Assembly: GCA_019638255.1 (NCBI GenBank)
Contig: JAHBUD010000001.1
Coordinates: 1,860,001 to 1,924,000 of the forward strand
Length of the DNA stretch: 64,000 nt
Direction: 5' to 3'
Source of the DNA: Cyclobacteriaceae bacterium
Lineage (GTDB): Bacteria; Bacteroidota; Bacteroidia; Cytophagales; Cyclobacteriaceae
The notes below the pieces were generated by a model. It did not search any database. It saw only the letters and a program-made list of their open reading frames with translations, and was not told the origin of the DNA. The first letter of the stretch is position 1, and every line of letters starts with the position of its first letter. The translations under genes and the position numbers were made by a program. Below are positions 18,529 through 27,767 of the stretch, piece by piece.

Positions 18529-18797
18529 GCCTTAATTTCAGTTTGCGTTATTTCTTCGTAGAGCTTATGACTTTTTTCAGTGAACCGGGTTGTTTCCAAC
18601 TCAATGGTTTTCAGTATATCCAGTAAGGCATTAATTTTCCCTTCCGTGGTGTAGAACTTGTTGACGATAATAATCTTTTGTTCACGCAGCAGGCAATAAC
18701 CCGATTTAAAATTCCCCTTTTCATAACGCAGCGTATAATCCGATTCTGCGATCATATCTTCCAACTTGGTTAAAAATGGGACTGTGTACTTAATCAT
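18525..18797 (-). CDS. small conserved hypothetical protein
   Basis: 90-residue soluble protein with no signal peptide and no catalytic motif that I recognise. It begins MIKYTVPFLTKLEDMIAE and has a central beta-rich part (YTLRYEKGNFKSGYCLL, KIIIVNKFYTTEGK) followed by a helical tail. It is translationally coupled to the MBL hydrolase (four-base overlap) and divergent from miaA. Coupling suggests a partner role for the hydrolase, but this is only context. Confidence 0.7.
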   Translation of the reverse strand: MIKYTVPFLTKLEDMIAESDYTLRYEKGNFKSGYCLLREQKIIIVNKFYTTEGKINALLDILKTIELETTRFTEKSHKLYEEITQTEIKA

Positions 18798-18889
18798 AGT
18801 GGTTGTTTTCGTTGGGGCGAAGATAATTTATAATTGTGAATGTGAAATCTCCTGTGAAGAATAATACCCTCCATTTGTACTTTTGAAAG

Positions 18890-19816
18890 GTGAACCTGAA
18901 CAATAAACGGTTGATTGTGATTGTTGGACCAACGGCTGTTGGTAAAACCGCTGTGGCGCTTGCGATGGCCGAGGCACTTGGTACTGAAATTCTTTCGGCC
19001 GACTCTCGCCAGTTTTACCGCGAAATGACCATTGGTACGGCAAAGCCAACAGCGCTGGAACTGGGACAAATCAAGCATCACTTTATCGATACGCATTCCA
19101 TTACCGATAAGTATGATGCCGCCCGGTTTGGCGAGGAAGCACTGGAGAAGGTTTACGAGCTGTTCGGGCGGTATAATGATGTGATTGTTTGTGGTGGGTC
19201 TGGTCTTTACATCAAGGCGCTGCTGGAGGGTTTTGACGATATTCCTGAAGTGCCGGATGAAATACGGGAATCCGTTAGCGAGAACTACAAGAACAAGGGT
19301 TTGATCTGGTTACAGCAAACGATACAAAAACTTGATCCTGACTATTTCGCTAGAGCGGATGCACAAAACCCTGCCCGATTGATGCGCGCATTGGAGGTTG
19401 TATTGGCCACCGGGAAATCTATTTTAACTTTTCAGACAAAGCAAAAACGGATACCTCCATTTAAGATAATTAAAATAGGATTGGAGCTGGAGCGAAATGA
19501 ATTGTACAAGCGTATTGATGAGCGCATGGACCAAATGATTACGGCAGGCTTATTCGATGAAGCTGAAAAATTATATCCTTACCGGGAGCATAATGCCTTG
19601 CAAACCGTGGGGTATCAGGAAATTTTTGATTTCATGGATGGGAAGTACAACAAGGAAGAAGCTCTACGACTATTGAAGCGCAATTCGCGCAGGTACGCCA
19701 AGCGACAGCTTACCTGGTTTAAACGTGATGCGGAAATTAATTGGTTTAAACCCGACCAGTTTGAAGGCATTCTTAGCCTGGTAAATAATGAGGCCACTAA
19801 GACACCAAGGCACTAA
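18890..19816 (+). CDS. miaA: tRNA dimethylallyltransferase
   Basis: 308-residue MiaA, which attaches a dimethylallyl group to A37 of tRNAs reading U-initial codons. The P-loop GPTAVGKT is at 13-20, followed by ADSRQFYREMTIGTAKP, the catalytic-Asp/tRNA-binding region, and VVCGGSGLYI-like IVCGGSGLYIKALLEG. The conserved RNSRRYAKRQLTWF is near the end. The start is GTG at 18890. The last residues (NNEATKTPRH) and the stop are encoded by the left arm of an imperfect inverted repeat, so the C-terminal tail is not of the usual kind. Confidence 0.96.
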   Translation: MNLNNKRLIVIVGPTAVGKTAVALAMAEALGTEILSADSRQFYREMTIGTAKPTALELGQIKHHFIDTHSITDKYDAARFGEEALEKVYELFGRYNDVIVCGGSGLYIKALLEGFDDIPEVPDEIRESVSENYKNKGLIWLQQTIQKLDPDYFARADAQNPARLMRALEVVLATGKSILTFQTKQKRIPPFKIIKIGLELERNELYKRIDERMDQMITAGLFDEAEKLYPYREHNALQTVGYQEIFDFMDGKYNKEEALRLLKRNSRRYAKRQLTWFKRDAEINWFKPDQFEGILSLVNNEATKTPRH

Positions 19817-19880
19817 TGTTTTTATCCTGGTAAGCTAATGGTAATGCAATGATTTCTTTGTGCTTTCGTGCTTTTGTGGC
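19793..19880. repeat. imperfect inverted repeat at the end of miaA
   Basis: The 24-base arm at 19793-19816 (beginning GCCACTAAGACACCAAGG) is matched at 18 of 24 positions by the reverse complement of 19857-19880 (GCCACAAAAGCACGAAAG...). Both arms repeat a short GCAC/CCAC-plus-AA unit. From memory, GCCAC-AAGGCAC-type repeats occur between genes in many Bacteroidota genomes, but I cannot confirm copies elsewhere. The structure could act as a large 3' stem-loop for miaA. Confidence 0.5.
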
Positions 19881-19937
19881 AAATGTAGGCAGCATCCGTT
19901 AACAAGTAAATCATAAACATATTGGTTAATATTGGGC

Positions 19938-21239
19938 ATGGCTGAAAAGCGGGTTTTGATTATTACCTATTACTGGCCGCCTAGTGGAGGCAGCGGTGTA
20001 CAGCGTTGGCTTAAGTTTGTTAAGTACCTTCCGTCATTTGGCTGGCAGCCTTATGTTTTTACGCCAGAAAATCCTTCGTTCGATATTAAAGATGAAACAC
20101 TGGTTAAGGATATCCCCGCTGAGGCGGAGATAATCAAACTGCCCATTTGGGAACCATACCATATTTTTAATTGGTTGAGTTTTCGCTTAGACGGAAAAAA
20201 AGGCAGTGAGGGCAATTCTGTTTCCTCAACTAAAAAATCCTTTTTTCAGCGGCTTAGCGGATGGATTCGTGCTAACCTGTTTATTCCTGATCCACGTATT
20301 TTCTGGATCCGGCCATCCGTAAAATTCTTGAACGACTTTCTGATTGAGCGAAATATCACAACCATCATTACAACCGGTCCGCCACACAGCATGCACCTGA
20401 TTGGGTTGAGGTTGAAAAAGAAAAATCCATCACTGTATTGGATCGCTGACTTTCGTGATCCCTGGACAGAGTGGGGGCTATGGGAAAAACTGGGTGTTGG
20501 TACCTGGGCGATGCAACGACATAAGGCATTGGAGGCTAAGGTTCTGGCTGCAGCCGATGTGATCGTTACGGTAACACCGCACTATGTGAATCGCTTTAAG
20601 CAGCTTTCCGGTAAAGATGCCGTGTTGTTAACCAACGGTTTCGATGAAGATGATTTTCGGGAGATTAATTATACCAAATCGGAGCATTTCACCATCCGGC
20701 ACATAGGTGTGGTAAATGAGCAACGTGATCCTGTTCCTTTTATGGAGGCTTTTCAGCAGTTGCTTGATGAAGATGAAGAATTCAAAGCCAATGCGCTGAT
20801 TGAGTTTGTAGGCGATGTGCATCAACCCTTTAAAGATTATGTGGAGGCACGACTCTCATTAAAACCATTTGTACGGTTTACCGGAAACGTTTCACATGCA
20901 AGGGTAATGGAGTATTACGGTAATACTTCATTGTTACTGTTGGTTCTCACCGGTTATCGCGATCCGCACGGTTTTTTTCCGGGTAAGTTGTTTGAATACA
21001 TTGCAACCGGTGTACCGGTGTTGGGTATCGGGCCTGTGATTAGTGATACGGCTAATGTTTTACAACAATCGGGCATCGGTGTTATGATCGAAAGTAATGA
21101 TTTAGCGGGAATAAAGTCATCGCTAATGAATTACTTTTTGGAATGGAAATCCAACCCTAATCCAATTGTCTCTAAGGGAAATGTGTCGATCTACTCGCGC
21201 AAGGTTATTACTGAGAAACTGATCTCCTTGCTAAAATAG
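19938..21239 (+). CDS. glycosyltransferase (GT4-like)
   Basis: About 433-residue cytoplasmic glycosyltransferase of the GT-B type. The N-terminal Rossmann half starts RVLIITYYWPPSGGSGVQRW, a form typical of Bacteroidota GT4-like enzymes acting in surface glycan synthesis. The C-terminal half has the sugar-nucleotide-binding region around FPGKLFEYIATGVPVLGIGP, with the E residue of the E-x7-E type motif. I use the ATG at 19938; a TTG lies six bases earlier. Its neighbours include a flippase, another GT4 and methyltransferases, which suggests a polysaccharide locus. Donor and acceptor are unknown. Confidence 0.88.
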   Translation: MAEKRVLIITYYWPPSGGSGVQRWLKFVKYLPSFGWQPYVFTPENPSFDIKDETLVKDIPAEAEIIKLPIWEPYHIFNWLSFRLDGKKGSEGNSVSSTKKSFFQRLSGWIRANLFIPDPRIFWIRPSVKFLNDFLIERNITTIITTGPPHSMHLIGLRLKKKNPSLYWIADFRDPWTEWGLWEKLGVGTWAMQRHKALEAKVLAAADVIVTVTPHYVNRFKQLSGKDAVLLTNGFDEDDFREINYTKSEHFTIRHIGVVNEQRDPVPFMEAFQQLLDEDEEFKANALIEFVGDVHQPFKDYVEARLSLKPFVRFTGNVSHARVMEYYGNTSLLLLVLTGYRDPHGFFPGKLFEYIATGVPVLGIGPVISDTANVLQQSGIGVMIESNDLAGIKSSLMNYFLEWKSNPNPIVSKGNVSIYSRKVITEKLISLLK

Positions 21240-21269
21240 TTTTTTAATTTCTTAGAAACGGAGCATCAG

Positions 21270-22358
21270 TTAGAAAGTAATTCGCTTGCTTTCAGAAACT
21301 GACCTGTAAATAGCCTCCACCACACGAATATCTTTTAAACCTTCTTCACCGGGTACCAAAACATCGTTATTCTGCTTGATGGACAAAGCATCATTGTCCA
21401 TTTGTCTGGCTTGTTGGTTGGGTATGCTTGCGTTGAGTTTCTTTCCATCACTGGTAATGCCATCAATACCACTATAGGATTGAAAGGGGGAGAGTTTGTA
21501 CCAACCCTTTTCGCACGTTACCAATAGGTTATTGATGTTCTTCCCAAAACTGGTTTCACAGTGAGCAGTAACTCCACCCGGAAACTCCAAGTCGAATTCC
21601 ATGGTTTCGTCTACCTCTTTGTAAATGTGTGGCCGGTTGGTGGATTGCTTTGCAGTTACCGCTATGGGCTCAAGTCCGGTGCTATACCGTACGGCATTGA
21701 TAGGATAAACGCCCATGTCGTAGGTGGCACCACCGCCCATGTTTTTCTTTTGTTTCCAGTGGTCGGTCCTTCCATCATAATAACCTGCGGCTGCATCGGC
21801 TTTATGCACTTTACCATAGGTTAAATCTTTCCGGTACTTTATAATTTGTTGTGTATTGGGTTCGTGCTGCATGCGATAGCCAATGCTGAGTTTTACCTTG
21901 TTTTGTTTACAGGCTTCAATCATCTGCTGGCATTCGGTTACCGTAATGGCCATTGGTTTCTCGCACCAAACATGTTTGCCGGTACGTGCAGCGCGTATGG
22001 TGTATGCTGCATGCATGGATGGTGGCAGCACCACATAAATAACATCGATATCCGAATTGTTGGCAATGCTGTCGAAGTTTTGATAGTTGTAAATGTTTTT
22101 ATCCGCCAGGTTAAATTTCTTTTTCCATTGCTCTGCTTTTGTTGGCGTGCCGGTTATGATGCCTTTCAGTTCACAGTGTTGTGTTAGTTGCAATGCCGGA
22201 GCCAGCAAATCGGTGCTGTAATAACCAAGCCCCATTAAGGCAACGCCTAATTTGCTTTTTGTTTGTGGCAAAATGATGTTGGCAAAAGCAAACTGAGTGG
22301 CCAGTGCACCGACTCCAGTGGCAAGCGCATGTTTAATAAATTTTCTACGACTGTTCAT
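21270..22358 (-). CDS. Gfo/Idh/MocA-family oxidoreductase with Tat-type leader
   Basis: 362-residue NAD(P)-dependent sugar dehydrogenase-like protein. The N-terminus MNSRRKFIKHALATG is a twin-arginine signal, so it is probably exported folded, as in many Bacteroidota members of the family. The Rossmann fold begins LGVALMGLGYYS (about 37-48) and the family motif CEKPMA is present, with the catalytic-type motif GGATYDMGVYPINAVRY (about 208-224). It lies within the glycan group and could act on a periplasmic sugar. The substrate is unknown. Confidence 0.88.
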   Translation of the reverse strand: MNSRRKFIKHALATGVGALATQFAFANIILPQTKSKLGVALMGLGYYSTDLLAPALQLTQHCELKGIITGTPTKAEQWKKKFNLADKNIYNYQNFDSIANNSDIDVIYVVLPPSMHAAYTIRAARTGKHVWCEKPMAITVTECQQMIEACKQNKVKLSIGYRMQHEPNTQQIIKYRKDLTYGKVHKADAAAGYYDGRTDHWKQKKNMGGGATYDMGVYPINAVRYSTGLEPIAVTAKQSTNRPHIYKEVDETMEFDLEFPGGVTAHCETSFGKNINNLLVTCEKGWYKLSPFQSYSGIDGITSDGKKLNASIPNQQARQMDNDALSIKQNNDVLVPGEEGLKDIRVVEAIYRSVSESKRITF

Positions 22359-22417
22359 GGCGATAAGAAGTTTTCTGGAAAAGGATAGCTAAAGGTACCC
22401 AATTTACCGGCTCAATT

Positions 22418-23905
22418 CTACTTTCGCACGATCAGGTTGAAGACTTTTGTTACAAGTTTGTTTACTTCCGGAGAGCTTTTTGAGAGAAGGGTTAACGATC
22501 CAAAAAATAATGTGATCAATGTTGAACGGTAAAAAATATCGAGAAATACATTTTCCAGTTGCGGTAACAACAGGTTCAGGCCAAAGGCAAGAACGCTAAT
22601 GCCTAATACTTTTAATGTTGAGAGGGTGAACGGCTGAAGCTTAAACTTCCACCAGATGAAAATAAATTTCACACTATTAAAAAGGAACAACGCAATGGCC
22701 GAACCGATGGCCGCACCCGTCATTCCGTAAATCGGAATCAGAACAAGATTTAGCACGATTACGGTTATAGCCAGTACCAGCACCACCACAATGTTAAAAG
22801 CGTAATATTTTGAGAGTACAATAATTTCACTGCTGGGGCCAAAAAACATATCGATGAGTTTGCCGAGGCCAACCAACAAAACAACATAAGCGCCCGCTTC
22901 AAAGATTTCGCCTTTTGGTACGAGCGTAAAAATATTTTGGATGTTCGCCCACACGCCAATCAAAAGCAAAGCTCCGATGATCAGTTGGTTTACCGATACC
23001 TTTTTATACAGGTTGTCAATTTCTTTCAAATCATTTTTTTCAAATGCTTCCGCAATAAGCGGCATGGTGGTTTGTAGAATAGCGCGCTTGGGTATTTCAA
23101 TAACCGTGGCCATGTAGAATGCAGTGGTGTAAATGGCATTGGAAGCAAAGCCCAGAAGTCCGGCTACCATCAGACTGTCAACCTTACCGATAATAACCAT
23201 GCTGCTGGTTCCGACAAAACTCAGTGCGCTGAATTGAAGGATCTCCCGTAACCGTTTTGATTGCAGAAAGGAAAAATCGAAGTGAATTTTGAGTTGACCG
23301 GCAACACTCAGATTAATAATCAGAATGAAAAGCACCACCCCATAAATGGCCACGTTGGCAATAAGGAAATGATGAAAACTGATAACTTTTGTAAAATATA
23401 AACTCACCAGTATAGCCTGTAACAACCGCACCACCACTTCGCGCAGCAAATTTGGAAAGGCAACCTTTAGTAAGGAGCGTGAATAAGTTTCGAGAAGGGT
23501 AGTGACCAGCATAAGGAACGTTAACCACAGCACCAGGTGCAGGTAGGGTGCAAGAAGGTCGGCCTGATTATTAAAAAAGGATAGGATTCGCGATTTGGCA
23601 AGCGTGAAGATGGTCCAGAAAATGCCGAAACCCACCAGCGAGAAGGCAAGCATCATGGTAATGAACGAAGCTGCACTTTCCTTGCTTTTATTGAAATGCG
23701 GGAAAAAACGTGTGATGCTTTGCGCCAATCCCATCTGCGCAAAAGGAACAAATAATATGGCAGCATCCTGAAGGGTTCGCAACAAGCCAATCTGCTCAAC
23801 GTCAAGAAACTTGGGATAGAGGTACAGCAGGTTTATATAACCGATCACCACACCCAGGTAGGAGATGATTGATGTGTAAATGCTTTGTCGGATAACAATG
23901 CCCAT
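22418..23905 (-). CDS. polysaccharide flippase (Wzx/MATE-like)
   Basis: 495-residue integral membrane protein with about 12-14 hydrophobic segments and the pattern of the MOP flippase superfamily: an N-terminal SIYTSIISYLGVVIGYINLL followed by an amphipathic RTLQDAA region, and a later YGMTGAAIGSAIALFLFN. Such proteins move lipid-linked oligosaccharide across the inner membrane. Its start overlaps the stop of the upstream ATPase gene by one base (TAATG in sense). Neighbouring glycosyltransferases and methyltransferases support a polysaccharide export role. Confidence 0.85.
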   Translation of the reverse strand: MGIVIRQSIYTSIISYLGVVIGYINLLYLYPKFLDVEQIGLLRTLQDAAILFVPFAQMGLAQSITRFFPHFNKSKESAASFITMMLAFSLVGFGIFWTIFTLAKSRILSFFNNQADLLAPYLHLVLWLTFLMLVTTLLETYSRSLLKVAFPNLLREVVVRLLQAILVSLYFTKVISFHHFLIANVAIYGVVLFILIINLSVAGQLKIHFDFSFLQSKRLREILQFSALSFVGTSSMVIIGKVDSLMVAGLLGFASNAIYTTAFYMATVIEIPKRAILQTTMPLIAEAFEKNDLKEIDNLYKKVSVNQLIIGALLLIGVWANIQNIFTLVPKGEIFEAGAYVVLLVGLGKLIDMFFGPSSEIIVLSKYYAFNIVVVLVLAITVIVLNLVLIPIYGMTGAAIGSAIALFLFNSVKFIFIWWKFKLQPFTLSTLKVLGISVLAFGLNLLLPQLENVFLDIFYRSTLITLFFGSLTLLSKSSPEVNKLVTKVFNLIVRK

Positions 23906-25029
23906 TAGGAAATGAAGGGTTGGTAGTTCGTTGGTGTAATAACCTGATGTTCACTTTCCGGGTATGCCTTGGTAAAAGTTAATGGAGCTTTTTCCTTTTT
24001 AACGGTACCCCATTTAAATTCAAAAGAGTAAAGTTTACCATCCCGTTCCTCTATATAATCGATCTCTTGTTGTTGTTTGGTTCGCCAAAAGTACCGATTC
24101 GACCAGATGGAAGAATAGGAGATGTATTTTAAACGCTCGGTAATAATAAAATTTTCCCATAGGGCTCCAGCGTCTTTTCGTAGCTCCAACGGTTGAAAAT
24201 TGGCGATGATAGCATTGCGTATTCCATTGTCATAGAAGTAAATCTTTCGGCTTTTCTTCAATTCATTACGAAGGTTTCTGCTGAATGATGGTAACCGGTA
24301 AATCACCATTGTTTTTTCAAGTAAGTCAATATAGCGAGTTACCGTTTGCGGATCGGATTGAACAAGCTCGGCTATTTCGTTGTAGCTCACTTCGGAACCG
24401 ACTTGCAGGCTCAACGCCCTGAGTATTTTTTCAATTACTTCTGGTTTTCTGACATCTTGAAACGAAAACAAGTCTTTATAGAGATAGCTATCGGTAAGGT
24501 TTTTCAGCACTTCCTTTTCTGAACCCGGATTGTTGATTACATCAGGATACATTCCGTAGACTAAGCGCGTAGCCAGTAACCTGTTCTGTTCAATGAACGA
24601 AGTGTGCCCAATCAATTCTTCCATCGAAACCGGGTACATAATAAATTCCCATTTCCTTCCGGTTAGTGGTTCGTTAATTTCATTGGCAAGTTCAAGCGCG
24701 GATGAACCCGAAACAATTAGCTGAACTGATTTAAGTTGATCAATTATAAGTTTAAGGCTTAACCCGATGTTCTTAACCCGCTGTGCTTCGTCAATAATAA
24801 CCAGCTTGTGTTTTCCAATCAGCGCCTTCAGTTCAGAAGAAGTCTTTTCAAAAAGTAAAGCCCGCATATCTGGCTCATCGCAATTAATAAATAAAGCTCG
24901 GTCTGGCGAGTCTTGCGAAATACGGGTCAATAGGGTAGTTTTTCCTACTTGTCGGGGACCAATGATAATCACCGCCTTTCCCGCACCCAAGCGCTTTTTT
25001 ACCTCATTTTCTAGCTTTCTGTGGATCAT
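23905..25029 (-). CDS. DUF4143-type ATP-binding protein
   Basis: 374-residue AAA-superfamily ATPase. Walker A GPRQVGKT is at 24-31, Walker B VIIDEAQR at about 76-83, and the sensor-like IVSGSSALELANE follows. The C-terminal DUF4143 part (about 210-360) ends in a nuclease-like segment with DYIEERDGKLYSFEFKWG. This family is scattered, mobile and of unknown function, often carried by accessory DNA. It overlaps the flippase by one base, but the mix with glycan genes suggests a recent insertion or chance joining rather than a shared task. No tip towards toxin or defence function is visible. Confidence 0.85.
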   Translation of the reverse strand: MIHRKLENEVKKRLGAGKAVIIIGPRQVGKTTLLTRISQDSPDRALFINCDEPDMRALLFEKTSSELKALIGKHKLVIIDEAQRVKNIGLSLKLIIDQLKSVQLIVSGSSALELANEINEPLTGRKWEFIMYPVSMEELIGHTSFIEQNRLLATRLVYGMYPDVINNPGSEKEVLKNLTDSYLYKDLFSFQDVRKPEVIEKILRALSLQVGSEVSYNEIAELVQSDPQTVTRYIDLLEKTMVIYRLPSFSRNLRNELKKSRKIYFYDNGIRNAIIANFQPLELRKDAGALWENFIITERLKYISYSSIWSNRYFWRTKQQQEIDYIEERDGKLYSFEFKWGTVKKEKAPLTFTKAYPESEHQVITPTNYQPFIS

Positions 25030-25081
25030 AATCGGTTAAAGTTATAACTTTTTTCGATTATGATCTTGAAAAGTAAAAAAT

Positions 25082-25795
25082 CTATGGTTTGAACCAGAAT
25101 ACCGTATCGGTTATTCCGGAGGTAGTAAACACTTTTTCCCAGCCGGCAAGGTTTTCGTGAATGGAGCGGTATCGTAAACGTTCGGCATTATCGAGAATGA
25201 GTATGCCGCCTTGCTTCAATTTTGGTAGGGCATGGAGAGCACACTCAACCCGCGCACGGCCATCCACAATTACAAAATCGAAGTAATCATCAGGGTATTG
25301 ATCAATGAAGGAATAATATTCAGTAAAGCAACTGGCGGGAGTTGCTTCCATCCGGTAGTTTTCATAATTATTTTTTGGGTAACTGATGGTTTTAGATGGA
25401 TCGTTTGCCGGAAGGATTTTTACGTAATAAACATGGTTTAACTTTTTGTTTTTCAGTTCTACTTCTATTTGAGTAAACCACTGCTGATCATGCTCCAGGC
25501 TTACCAGTTCTTTTACGCGAGGGGCAATAAATAACGTGCTTCTGCCACTGCCAAACTCAAAACCTTTCATGTCAGGTTTTAATAACGTGTGAAGTATATC
25601 AATGGCTGCAGGTGTCATCCAGGGAATGGGTGCGCCTTTCCATTTCCGCAGTAAATGCTTTTGATAAAGTTTAAGGATGGGGCGAAGGGCACGGAATCGA
25701 AGGTATAACAGTGGTTTTGATTTAGGATGGAAGTAGTTGTGCCTGATGTAATCAGGTGATTGTGCTATCGTTCTTGCCTGATCCGCTGAGGTCAT
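25082..25795 (-). CDS. class I SAM-dependent methyltransferase-like protein
   Basis: About 237-residue protein with a Rossmann-like motif I in MKGFEFGSGRST (E-x-G-x-G), an acidic end of strand 2 in VSLEHD, and DFVIVDG at strand 4, all typical of class I methyltransferases. The N-terminal 60 residues are basic and helical. I use the ATG at 25795; a GTG lies ten codons upstream and overlaps nothing. It diverges from the adjacent glycosyltransferase. The motif set suits a small-molecule or glycan methyltransferase; the substrate is not visible. Confidence 0.75.
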   Translation of the reverse strand: MTSADQARTIAQSPDYIRHNYFHPKSKPLLYLRFRALRPILKLYQKHLLRKWKGAPIPWMTPAAIDILHTLLKPDMKGFEFGSGRSTLFIAPRVKELVSLEHDQQWFTQIEVELKNKKLNHVYYVKILPANDPSKTISYPKNNYENYRMEATPASCFTEYYSFIDQYPDDYFDFVIVDGRARVECALHALPKLKQGGILILDNAERLRYRSIHENLAGWEKVFTTSGITDTVFWFKP

Positions 25796-25874
25796 GTTTC
25801 GGTTTTTATTTGGCAATAATCTCACCTATTTTGCGCCATTCCAAAAATATTGCGTATTGTCGAATGAGTTGAAG

Positions 25875-26990
25875 ATGAGTACTGCTCGCCAAACGGTTAT
25901 GCTCGCCAATGCGGTTCACAAGCCATTTGATACCCGCATCTTTCACAAGGAGGCATTGGCGTTGATTCAGGCCGGATGGAATGTAACCATAATTGTTCCG
26001 CATACAAGTGATGAGCAAGTTCAGGGTGTTCAGGTCATTGCTGTACCCTTACCGCAAAAGGGTTGGGAGCAGTTGTTAAAATGCCCGTGGAATATTTTTC
26101 GAAAAGCACTATCGCAGCCCCGTCAGGCTATCGTTCACATCCATGATTCTGAGCTGCTGGTAATTGGTTTAATGTTGCGGCTTACCGGGCGCACGGTAAT
26201 TTACGATGCACACGAAGACACGCCTTTGCAGATTATGTACCAACATTGGATACCCCGCTGGGCAAAGCTTCCGTACAAGTGGTTCTATTATGCATTGGAA
26301 AAAATTTGTGGGTGGTTCTTCAATGCTGTCATTGTGGCTGAGCCGGTAATTGCACGCCATTACCCAAAAAGAAAAACCTTTCTAGTAAGAAATTTTCCAA
26401 AAGCAGAAACTTTTCAGCGCGATGTGATTCAACCCTATCATGCCCGTGAGAATACACTTATCTATGTGGGCTTGCTTAGTCGTGTGCGCGGACTGGCTGA
26501 AATGCTGGAGGGCTATCGCCTTGCAAAAGCAAAAGTGAATTTGGTTTTTAAACTCGGTGGCAAGTTTGCACCCATAACTCTGAAGGAAGAACTATTTGAC
26601 CGATACGATGCCACCTACTTGGGTTGGGTAAATTATCGTGAGTTGATTGATCTGCTCTATCAAAGCAAAATCGGAATTATTATTCCGCATCCGGTGGAAC
26701 GGTACAAAACAAATTATCCGGTAAAGCTTTTTGAGTATATGGCAACCGGCATTCCGGTAATTGCCTCAAAGTTTGGTGAAAGTGCAACATTCGTAACCGA
26801 AGCCGCTTGTGGTATGGTGGTTGATCCATTAAATCCAGAAGAAGTTGCCGCTGCTATGGTGTGGTTGCTTGAACATCCGGATCAGGCAATGGAAATGGGC
26901 GCACGGGGCAGAGCGAAAATTTTCAGCGAGTACAATTGGGAGCAGGAAAGTGAAGTGTTGTTGAGTGTCTACGACCGCCTGCAACAATAA
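25875..26990 (+). CDS. glycosyltransferase family 4
   Basis: 371-residue GT-B glycosyltransferase. The N-terminal half has the AVHKPFDTRIFHKEALALIQAG region, in which the repeat of D-R-F-K is usual for Bacteroidota GT4 enzymes. The C-terminal half has NYPVKLFEYMATGIPVIASKFGESATFV, with the glycan-nucleotide E-x7-E type glutamates. I use the ATG at 25875 because the frame upstream is not preceded by a clear start closer to this family's usual length. Its 3' end overlaps that of the convergent methyltransferase by 22 bases. Confidence 0.86.
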   Translation: MSTARQTVMLANAVHKPFDTRIFHKEALALIQAGWNVTIIVPHTSDEQVQGVQVIAVPLPQKGWEQLLKCPWNIFRKALSQPRQAIVHIHDSELLVIGLMLRLTGRTVIYDAHEDTPLQIMYQHWIPRWAKLPYKWFYYALEKICGWFFNAVIVAEPVIARHYPKRKTFLVRNFPKAETFQRDVIQPYHARENTLIYVGLLSRVRGLAEMLEGYRLAKAKVNLVFKLGGKFAPITLKEELFDRYDATYLGWVNYRELIDLLYQSKIGIIIPHPVERYKTNYPVKLFEYMATGIPVIASKFGESATFVTEAACGMVVDPLNPEEVAAAMVWLLEHPDQAMEMGARGRAKIFSEYNWEQESEVLLSVYDRLQQ

Positions 26991-27745
26991 ATCCATCCAT
27001 CTGTTTCGTTGGCAAACGAATTCTTAGGCATCAGGGCAAACCGTTCTGCTTGATCAGTAGAAAGTGATTCAACAAATTTATCGATCGTAACTACGAAGCC
27101 CGCCTCTTCCAGTCTTTCTTTAAAGTCGCGACCGTAAATTCTTACGTGGTCATGCTGACCAAATGCTGATTCTCTTTCTTGCGGATCAGTTATGCTGAAG
27201 TCTTCGTAAGTCTTGTCAATCGTTTTTCCTTTGTAACTGTCCATTATGGGAACCAAAATGTAGGCCACACCAGCGGGTTTGAGCACACGCATAAGTTCAC
27301 GCATGGCTTTTCGGTCATCCGGAATATGCTCCAACACATGCGAACAAAATACAACATCAAAAGTTTGGTCTTTAAAGGAAAGTTGAGTGATGTCTTCCTG
27401 CTGCATGGCTTTGGCCGGATTAAGATCAACACTCAAGTAGTCGATGTTAGCGTATTTCTTAAAGAACTTGGTAATTATTTTTTCTGGGGCAAAGTGTAAG
27501 ACGTTGAGTTGTTTATCCGTTGGTAGATTTTTTTTCAGGTATAAATAGTACAACCGAAAGCGTTCGAGGGAATCGCATTTCGGGCAGCGTGAGTTCGGTC
27601 TTTTTTCAAGGCCATGGGGTAGAAAGGCAGGCCCTTGCCAACCACAGCACGGGCAGCTTATAGTTCGTTTACGGTTAAATACAGGGTAAACATAGGCCTG
27701 ATAGAGGTCGTCAGATTTTTTAATGATTTTGTCCTTCAACTTCAT
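26969..27745 (-). CDS. zinc-ribbon class I SAM methyltransferase
   Basis: 258 residues: an N-terminal zinc-ribbon-like module (CPCCGWQG, CPKCDS at about 35-63) then a class I methyltransferase core with LHFAPEKI (motif I region), YLSVDLNP (motif II) and FDVVFCSHVLEHIPDDR (motif IV), the usual Methyltransf_11 set. A Bacteroidota glycan-region family. Its last 22 bases overlap the end of the convergent GT4 gene, so the two C-termini share DNA. It lies 22 bases downstream of ruvC's stop on the same strand. Confidence 0.85.
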   Translation of the reverse strand: MKLKDKIIKKSDDLYQAYVYPVFNRKRTISCPCCGWQGPAFLPHGLEKRPNSRCPKCDSLERFRLYYLYLKKNLPTDKQLNVLHFAPEKIITKFFKKYANIDYLSVDLNPAKAMQQEDITQLSFKDQTFDVVFCSHVLEHIPDDRKAMRELMRVLKPAGVAYILVPIMDSYKGKTIDKTYEDFSITDPQERESAFGQHDHVRIYGRDFKERLEEAGFVVTIDKFVESLSTDQAERFALMPKNSFANETDGWIYCCRRS

Positions 27746-27767
27746 TCCGCCAGCTAATGTTTAATGA

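Noticed and set aside
25796..25874. Bacteroidota promoter between the divergent methyltransferase and GT4
   Set aside because: TTTG at 25809-25812 and TATTTTG are spaced by only 14 bases and do not match the -7 pattern.
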